Part shown: positions 56,965 to 64,000 of the stretch, piece by piece
Numbering within the stretch: the stretch's first letter is position 1
Layout of the letters: the number at the start of each line of letters is the position of its first letter
Assembly: GCF_000590885.1 (NCBI RefSeq)
Contig: NZ_JFHN01000045.1
Coordinates: forward strand, 124,001 to 188,000
Length of the DNA stretch: 64,000 nt
Direction of reading: 5' to 3'
Origin: Erwinia mallotivora
GTDB lineage: Bacteria > Pseudomonadota > Gammaproteobacteria > Enterobacterales > Enterobacteriaceae
The notes under the pieces: generated by a model
Seen by the model: only the letters and a program-made list of their open reading frames with translations
The model's database searches: none
What the model was told of the DNA's origin: nothing
Made by a program: the position numbers and the translations under genes

Positions 56965-58431
56965 TTAATGGCTGAAGGGATTGCGTTTTCCGCCAGACTG
57001 CACAGCCGCCGCAGTGGAGGACGTTGGCGTGCTGCTCTGATTGTTATCCACTGCTGCAACCTGCTGGGGATTTTCAGGCGCTACGCTGTCAGGGGAAGTG
57101 GCAACTTCTTTACCCAGACGACCGTTGAGCGCCAGCAGATCCTGTTCATTTAATGTGCCCAGGGCAGATTTAATGTTCAGTTCGTTAATCATGTAGCTGT
57201 AACGCGCATTGGCGAGCTGTTGTTTTGCGCTATAGAGCGTACTGGTGGCATCCAGTACGTCAACAATAGTACGGGTACCCACCTGGTAACCTGCTTCCAT
57301 GGCATCAAGTGAACTCTGCGCTGAGATCACCGCCTGTTTGTAAGCGTTAATACTGCTGATAGAGGCGTTCACATTGTTGAAAGAGGAACGTACGGTCTGA
57401 ATCGCAGTGCGGTGAGCGCTTTCCAACTGCTCACTGGCAGAAACATAGGCATATTGCGCCTGTTTTACCTGGGATGTTACTGAACCACCAGCGTAAAGAG
57501 GCAGATTAAAGCTCAGTCCTACCTGATTACTGCCGGTGATGCTGTCCGTGGTCGAACTGCTCTGATTGGCGCGACTACCGCCATATTTACTGTTGGACAA
57601 GCCGGTTGAGGCAGTCAGGTCCAGCGTTGGCATATGGCCGGTTTCTGCTGAGCGAATTTGCTCACGCGCCAGATCCTGATTCAGACGGGCGGATAACAGG
57701 CTCAGGTTGCGGCTTTCAGCCTCTTTCATCAGGGCATTCACTGGCTGAGGTTTTTCCGGTTTAAGACTGTCGACATTCAGTGAGGCCAGACTCAGATAGT
57801 CGTTACCTGTTACCTGCCGCAGCGTTTCAAGATTGTTGTCCAGAGTGTTGCGTGCGGTAACTTCACTGGCCAGTACGCTGTCGTACTGTGAGCGGGCATT
57901 CTGCACATCGGTGATGGCGACCAGGCCAACATTGAAACGTTGCGTCGTTTGATCTAACTGGCGGTAGATCGACTGTTTTTGCGCTTCGGTATAGGAAAGC
58001 GTATCGATAGCGTTCAGGACGTTGAAATAGGCGGTAGCGGTGTTCAGAATCAGCGTTTGCTGTGCGGTTTGATAAGTGACATCCTGAATACCGGCTGTTT
58101 TTTCCTGCAACGTTAATGCGCGCCATTTTGACATGTCAAAAATGGTTTGCGTCAGAGTCAAAGAGCCGCTGGTGGTGTTGGAGTGCAGTCCGCTGTTGTC
58201 GCGGTAACCATTATTGTAGGTATAATCTGCCCCGAGGCCTAATTGCGGTAAAAGTGGGCTACGCGCTTCATTAATTTTCTCAAAGGCCGCATCGCGATCG
58301 GCTGCCGAACTGCGAAGGTCGGGGTTAGACAGTCGAGCCTGCTGATAGACTTGCAGCAGATTTTCTGCCTGACTGGCGACGCTGAAGCCGCCCAGGCTCA
58401 GGCCGATAAGTAACGGGAGCAGTTTCTTCAT
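56965..58431 (-). CDS. tolC: Outer-membrane channel TolC
   Basis: A 488-residue outer-membrane efflux channel with a signal peptide (MKKLLPLLIGLSLGGFSVAS, cleavage at SQA-ENL) and the duplicated OEP repeats that form the trimeric alpha/beta barrel: QARLSNPDLRSSAADRDAAF, QLGLGADYTYNNGYRD, YQVGTRTIVDVLDATSTLYS. It serves AcrAB-type pumps and type I secretion. The ATG at 58431 is preferred to one two codons upstream because AAGGA is correctly spaced from it. It is divergent from nudF. Confidence 0.97.
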   Translation of the reverse strand: MKKLLPLLIGLSLGGFSVASQAENLLQVYQQARLSNPDLRSSAADRDAAFEKINEARSPLLPQLGLGADYTYNNGYRDNSGLHSNTTSGSLTLTQTIFDMSKWRALTLQEKTAGIQDVTYQTAQQTLILNTATAYFNVLNAIDTLSYTEAQKQSIYRQLDQTTQRFNVGLVAITDVQNARSQYDSVLASEVTARNTLDNNLETLRQVTGNDYLSLASLNVDSLKPEKPQPVNALMKEAESRNLSLLSARLNQDLAREQIRSAETGHMPTLDLTASTGLSNSKYGGSRANQSSSTTDSITGSNQVGLSFNLPLYAGGSVTSQVKQAQYAYVSASEQLESAHRTAIQTVRSSFNNVNASISSINAYKQAVISAQSSLDAMEAGYQVGTRTIVDVLDATSTLYSAKQQLANARYSYMINELNIKSALGTLNEQDLLALNGRLGKEVATSPDSVAPENPQQVAAVDNNQSSTPTSSTAAAVQSGGKRNPFSH

Positions 58432-58647
58432 TTGCATTCCTTGTTGTGCAGCAAAGCTACTCTGATAGCGCTGACGTAAGCCAAAAAATTACCGCCGATT
58501 CTAGCAGAGTAAACAAGAGAGATAAGTTGGCGGAAAGTGCCATGTTGCCATAATTTACTTAAATAATTCATTAAGAACTACACTCAGTGCGCGGCAGGGA
58601 TGGCTTTTTCCTGTTTTTACCACTATCAGGCACAAAGGGAGAACCCG

Positions 58648-59283
58648 ATGGAATCCGACAAAAAATATCCGGTGACTTTCACCAAAAACGATGTAGAAAT
58701 TATTGCACGGGAGACGTTGTACCGTGGTTTTTTTTCACTCATTCGATATCATTTTCGCCACCGCTTGTTCAGTGGAGAAATGAGTGGTGAAGTAACAAGG
58801 GATGTTTTTGAACGTGGTCATGCCGCTGCAATGCTGCCTTACGATCCGCAGCGCGATGAAGTGGTGTTGATTGAGCAAATCCGCATCCCGGCCTTTGACA
58901 GCAGCGCAACGCCCTGGCTGTTAGAATTAGTGGCCGGTATTATTGAGCCGGGAGAAACACCGGAAGATGTTGTCCGCCGTGAAGCGGAAGAAGAGGCAGG
59001 ATTAACCCCGGGTCGTGTCAGGCCGGTGCTTAATTATCTGGCCAGTCCCGGCGGCACCAGCGAAAGACTGGCGATTCTGGTGGGGGAAGTGGATGCCAGC
59101 GTGGCGCAGGGAAACCACGGGCTGGAGGAAGAGAATGAGGATATTCTTGTTCATGTGGTCAGCCGTCAACAGGCATACCAATGGGTGGAAGAGGGGAAAA
59201 TAGATAACGCGGCTTCTGTCATCGCTTTGCAATGGCTCGAACTGCACCATAAAAAACTTCAAGAAGAGTGGAAAAACGAATGA
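58648..59283 (+). CDS. nudF: ADP-ribose diphosphatase (Nudix)
   Basis: A 211-residue Nudix hydrolase cleaving ADP-ribose to AMP and ribose 5-phosphate. The Nudix box is [20 protein letters not shown] followed by AGL (about 96-118). [20 protein letters not shown] is typical of the AdpP subgroup. The ATG at 58648 follows AAAGGGAG; an upstream in-frame start lacks homology. First gene of the nudF-yqiB-cpdA-yqiA-parE run; its stop overlaps yqiB. Confidence 0.96.
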   Translation: MESDKKYPVTFTKNDVEIIARETLYRGFFSLIRYHFRHRLFSGEMSGEVTRDVFERGHAAAMLPYDPQRDEVVLIEQIRIPAFDSSATPWLLELVAGIIEPGETPEDVVRREAEEEAGLTPGRVRPVLNYLASPGGTSERLAILVGEVDASVAQGNHGLEEENEDILVHVVSRQQAYQWVEEGKIDNAASVIALQWLELHHKKLQEEWKNE

Positions 59284-59708
59284 TTAAGCGCTACGTGCCT
59301 GATTTTCCTGAGATGATGCGCATCTGCGAGACGAATTTCGCCCAGTTGCGTCGCCTGTTGCTTGGTGCAAAAGATGAACAGGCAACTGAGTCAGTGACTT
59401 ATCAGGTCCACGGTGCCAGTTACACGCTGACCATCCTTGAGTCAACCCGCTACACCACTCTGGTTGAGATTAAGCAAATTGCGCCGGCGGTCAGTTACTG
59501 GAGCCTGCCTGCGATGACGGTCCGGCTTTACCATGATGCGAGGGTCGCGGAAGTGTGTTCCACACAGCAGATCTATCGCTTCAAAGCACGCTATGATTAC
59601 CCGAACAAAAAGCTGCATCAGCGTGATGAAAAGCATCAGATAAACCAGTTTCTGGCCGACTGGTTGCGTTACTGTTTAACACATGGCGCGGTGGCTGTTC
59701 CGGTTTAG
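59280..59708 (+). CDS. yqiB: DUF1249 protein YqiB
   Basis: A 142-residue cytoplasmic protein of the DUF1249 family: [40 protein letters not shown] and [20 protein letters not shown] are almost the same in E. coli YqiB. The function is unknown. The ATG overlaps the nudF stop (ATGA), so translation is probably coupled. Confidence 0.95.
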   Translation: MIKRYVPDFPEMMRICETNFAQLRRLLLGAKDEQATESVTYQVHGASYTLTILESTRYTTLVEIKQIAPAVSYWSLPAMTVRLYHDARVAEVCSTQQIYRFKARYDYPNKKLHQRDEKHQINQFLADWLRYCLTHGAVAVPV

Positions 59709-59755
59709 TAAGGTAACGGGACCTTCTGCGATAGCGTTAACTTTAAGGATTGTGA

Positions 59756-60583
59756 TTGGATAGCCAGTTAAAACTTCCTGTTCAAAGCGGGGCCTGCATC
59801 AGGATTTTACAGATAACGGATCCCCATCTTTTTGCCGGTAAAAACGAAACGCTTTTAGGTGTGAACACCTGGGCCAGTTTTGATGCGGTGCTACAGGCTA
59901 TCTCAGCCGGTCAGCAGCCGTATGATTTAATCGTTGCTACTGGCGATCTCGCTCAGGACCATACCGTAGAAGCCTATCAGCATTTTGCTGAGGGCGTTTC
60001 GCGTCTTGCTGCGCCCTGCGTCTGGTTACCGGGCAATCATGACTTTCAGCCCGCCATGTACAGCACGCTGGCAGAAACGAGCATTGCTGATGCAAAGCAT
60101 GTGCTGGCGGGCGATAACTGGCAGATAGTGTTGCTGGACAGTCAGGTATTTGGTGTACCCCACGGTGAACTCAGTGATTATCAGCTGGAGTGGCTGGATA
60201 AAACGCTGGCAATGGAACCCAACCGTCATACCCTGGTGTTACTGCATCATCATCCGCTGCCTTCCGGCTGTAACTGGCTCGATCAGCACAGTTTACGTAA
60301 CTCAACGATGCTGGAGGCGGTGTTACAGCGCTATCCGCTGGCTGCCACCTTAGTGTGCGGGCATATCCACCAGGAGTTAGACCTCAACTGGAATGGTCGT
60401 CGCCTGTTAGCCACTCCTTCAACCTGCGTCCAGTTCAAGCCACACTGCACCAATTTCACCATCGATTCTGAAGCGCCCGGCTGGCGCTGGCTGGAGCTGT
60501 ACGACAATGGTCGGGTGGAGACAGGAGTTGAACGCCTGCAAACCCGTGCTTTCAGTCCCGATCCCGATGCCGAAGGTTACTGA
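59756..60583 (+). CDS. cpdA: 3',5'-cyclic AMP phosphodiesterase CpdA
   Basis: A 275-residue class III cAMP phosphodiesterase with the calcineurin-like metal motifs DPHLF, VATGDLAQDHT, WLPGNHDF, LLHHHPLPSG and VCGHIHQELD. It lowers cAMP and so tunes CRP. The start is a TTG at 59756, placed by AAGGA upstream and by matching length with E. coli CpdA (275 aa). The weak start codon may keep expression low. Confidence 0.95.
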   Translation: MDSQLKLPVQSGACIRILQITDPHLFAGKNETLLGVNTWASFDAVLQAISAGQQPYDLIVATGDLAQDHTVEAYQHFAEGVSRLAAPCVWLPGNHDFQPAMYSTLAETSIADAKHVLAGDNWQIVLLDSQVFGVPHGELSDYQLEWLDKTLAMEPNRHTLVLLHHHPLPSGCNWLDQHSLRNSTMLEAVLQRYPLAATLVCGHIHQELDLNWNGRRLLATPSTCVQFKPHCTNFTIDSEAPGWRWLELYDNGRVETGVERLQTRAFSPDPDAEGY

Positions 60584-60586
60584 GCG

Positions 60587-61168
60587 ATGGCCACACTCCT
60601 GTATCTGCACGGTTTTAACAGTTCTCCCAGCTCGGCTAAGGCCACACTGTTCCGCCAGTGGCTGACAGAGCATCATCCCGCTATCCGTTTACATGTCCCT
60701 CAACTGCCATCATTCCCGGGGGAGGCTGCAATGATGTTGGAAAACATCATTATGTCCTCGGCAGGCGAGCCATTGGGGATTATCGGTTCTTCGCTGGGCG
60801 GATATTATGCAACCTGGCTGTCACAGTGTTTTATGTTGCCTGCGGTGGTGGTAAATCCTGCCGTACGGCCTTTTGAGCTGTTGGTGGATTATCTCGGGGA
60901 GAACGAGAACCCGTACACCGGTCAGCAATATGTGTTAGAGTCTCGCCACATTTACGATCTGAAAGTAATGCAGATTGACCCGCTGGAGTCCCCGGATTTA
61001 ATCTGGCTGCTTCAGCAAACGGGTGATGAAGTTCTCGACTATCGACAGGCTCTGGCTTACTACGCCGCCTGCCGTCAGACAGTAGAAGAGGGCGGAAATC
61101 ATGCTTATATCGGATTCGAACGCCATTTCTCTGCGATTATCGACTTCCTTGGTTTTTCAGGCCACTGA
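60587..61168 (+). CDS. yqiA: Esterase YqiA
   Basis: A 193-residue alpha/beta hydrolase of the UPF0227 family with esterase activity in E. coli. It starts [20 protein letters not shown]. The nucleophile elbow is GSSLGG (about 67-72), the acid is in [10 protein letters not shown] and the His in [11 protein letters not shown]. It begins 3 bases after cpdA and lies just upstream of parE. Confidence 0.95.
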   Translation: MATLLYLHGFNSSPSSAKATLFRQWLTEHHPAIRLHVPQLPSFPGEAAMMLENIIMSSAGEPLGIIGSSLGGYYATWLSQCFMLPAVVVNPAVRPFELLVDYLGENENPYTGQQYVLESRHIYDLKVMQIDPLESPDLIWLLQQTGDEVLDYRQALAYYAACRQTVEEGGNHAYIGFERHFSAIIDFLGFSGH

Positions 61169-61192
61169 AGTGAGCCGCAGAGGGCTGGCTAA

Positions 61193-63118
<1,926 letters not shown>

Positions 63119-63265
63119 CAGCCGGGGGGAAACCCCGGTACAGAAGCTGGTGACTGAACAAAGGCAGGGAAGCACCGATAAAGCGGTAAAAGCCCGGGTA
63201 AAAGATAAATGTCGCTGTGTGATCAACGCCACCATGGCTGATGCATTGCACAGGACATTTATTTT

Positions 63266-63913
63266 TCAGTCATGCAGCCAACCCATTCCCCTGAGCGCGA
63301 TTCGGATGCGTTGTTTTATATGCTCCGTAATCTCTTTTCTTTGTCCGGCCGTATTCACGCGGCGGTGGGGCACCAGCGCACCAAAAACGATGTCCATCAA
63401 CATTCCGGCATAGACTTCCAGACAGCCCGGCTGCAAATTTTTCTCCCCGCCTGCACTCTGTAACCACGCCATTAACATTTCGCGGGAACGTACGGCCTTG
63501 TTTTCATAGAGATAGTCAGACAGTTCAGGAAAGAGAACAGATTCGCGCGTCATCAGTCGCAGAATCGCTTCACGTTCCTGATATTCCTCATCGCTGATAT
63601 CAAGACGGAAAATACGAAACAGGCAGGTGTCCACTGAACACTGCTCCTGTTCAGGTCTGGGTAGATCCAACAGCAGATGACGATGCTCGCTGACAACTGC
63701 GGCAAACAGCGCCTGCTTATCACTGAATACTTCATACAGCGTTCTTTTCGACACTTTTGCCCGGCGGGCCACTTCCGCCGTACTGGTACTGGCAAAACCG
63801 AGTTCAATAAAAGCACGATATGCGTGGGCAATGATGCTTTTGCGCCGACTGGCCGCGTCTTCGGTTCGTGGCCGCCCCCGACGCGAGGAAGGCTGATTAT
63901 GCTGATTGTTCAT
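63266..63913 (-). CDS. TetR-family transcriptional repressor
   Basis: A 215-residue TetR-type regulator. The basic N-terminal tail RRGRPRTEDAASRRKSIIAH leads into the helix-turn-helix FASTSTAEVARRAKVSKRTL and YEVFSDKQALFAAVV (about 38-75). The C-terminal ligand-binding domain resembles AcrR-type C domains. A perfect palindrome lies about 35 bases upstream of the start and is a likely autoregulatory operator. Its other targets are probably beyond the right edge of the window. Confidence 0.92.
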   Translation of the reverse strand: MNNQHNQPSSRRGRPRTEDAASRRKSIIAHAYRAFIELGFASTSTAEVARRAKVSKRTLYEVFSDKQALFAAVVSEHRHLLLDLPRPEQEQCSVDTCLFRIFRLDISDEEYQEREAILRLMTRESVLFPELSDYLYENKAVRSREMLMAWLQSAGGEKNLQPGCLEVYAGMLMDIVFGALVPHRRVNTAGQRKEITEHIKQRIRIALRGMGWLHD

Positions 63914-63947
63914 ATTTACTTACACGTTGCGAAGTGCTGCATCCTTA

Positions 63948-63970
63948 TATGGTACTTGATAAGTACCATA
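63948..63970. promoter_or_regulatory. Palindromic operator upstream of the TetR gene
   Basis: TATGGTACTT-GAT-AAGTACCATA: two perfect 10-bp arms with a 3-bp centre. The size and place suit a TetR dimer site that controls the regulator and perhaps a divergent gene outside the window. Confidence 0.75.
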
Positions 63971-64000
63971 AATTGATACACCCTGTTAATCGACATCTGG

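Noticed and set aside
58432..58647. MarA/SoxS/Rob box between tolC and nudF
   Set aside because: The best candidate near 58465 misses several consensus positions, so I do not claim it.

Overview
The window is a stretch of enterobacterial chromosome. The backbone genes and their order (rpsU-dnaG-rpoD with tsaD divergent; plsY/folB; uppP; cca; ygiM; ygiF-glnE-hldE; ubiK; FMN riboswitch-ribB; ygiD; ygiBC; tolC; nudF-yqiB-cpdA-yqiA-parE) match Escherichia coli closely, but opgB, an LysR/tautomerase pair and mug lie next to rpoD, and the proteins are clearly diverged from E. coli. This fits Erwiniaceae (Erwinia/Pantoea type). That placement is my inference from recalled protein sequences, not from a search.

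Region 1 (1-3.3 kb): the end of a gene for an anchored membrane protein that runs off the left edge, a LysE-family exporter, yjjA, and the tRNA-Leu(CAA) gene leuX. Region 2 (3.37-19.42 kb): a 16-kb P4-like integrative element inserted in the 3' end of leuX. It starts with a tyrosine integrase and ends at a partial copy of the tRNA 3' end. It carries small regulators, a RepA-like ATPase/AlpA/second recombinase operon flanked by CCCCCACTT motifs, a RelE-type toxin-antitoxin pair, and a five-gene restriction operon: hsdM, a frameshifted hsdS, a YhcG-like PDDEXK nuclease, hsdR and a YgjP-like metallopeptidase.

Region 3 (19.4-23.97 kb): older, decayed accessory DNA. It holds a Tlde1-like peptidoglycan-targeting effector with a small membrane protein (putative immunity), the tail of another recombinase, an IS911-like element with a broken orfB, a second copy of the toxin-antitoxin block whose toxin has lost its ATG, and a group of low-GC gene remnants on the minus strand. 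Region 4 (23.97-32.8 kb): metabolic and surface genes, all on the minus strand: an FAD oxidoreductase, fucO, ampH, a chemoreceptor and opgB. E. coli has opgB next to yjjA, so everything between them here may be insertion at one ancestral junction.

Region 5 (33.3-64 kb): the core genes named above. They cover macromolecular synthesis (sigma-70, primase, S21), t6A tRNA modification, phospholipid and undecaprenyl phosphate metabolism, CCA addition, glutamine synthetase control, LPS heptose synthesis, riboflavin, TolC efflux, ADP-ribose and cAMP hydrolysis, and topoisomerase IV. Three unusual items sit among them: a 96-aa peptide with a consensus double-glycine leader (microcin-like) between tsaD and plsY, a low-GC gene with 24-residue tandem repeats cut short by two adjacent stop codons between ribB and ygiD, and a TGA in place of a conserved Trp codon in ygiB. 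The window ends with a TetR-family regulator preceded by a perfect 10-bp palindrome.

The best candidates for something undescribed are the orphan microcin-like peptide, the hsdMS-yhcG-hsdR-metallopeptidase operon with its G-tract frameshift, and the decayed low-GC remnants next to the Tlde1-like pair.
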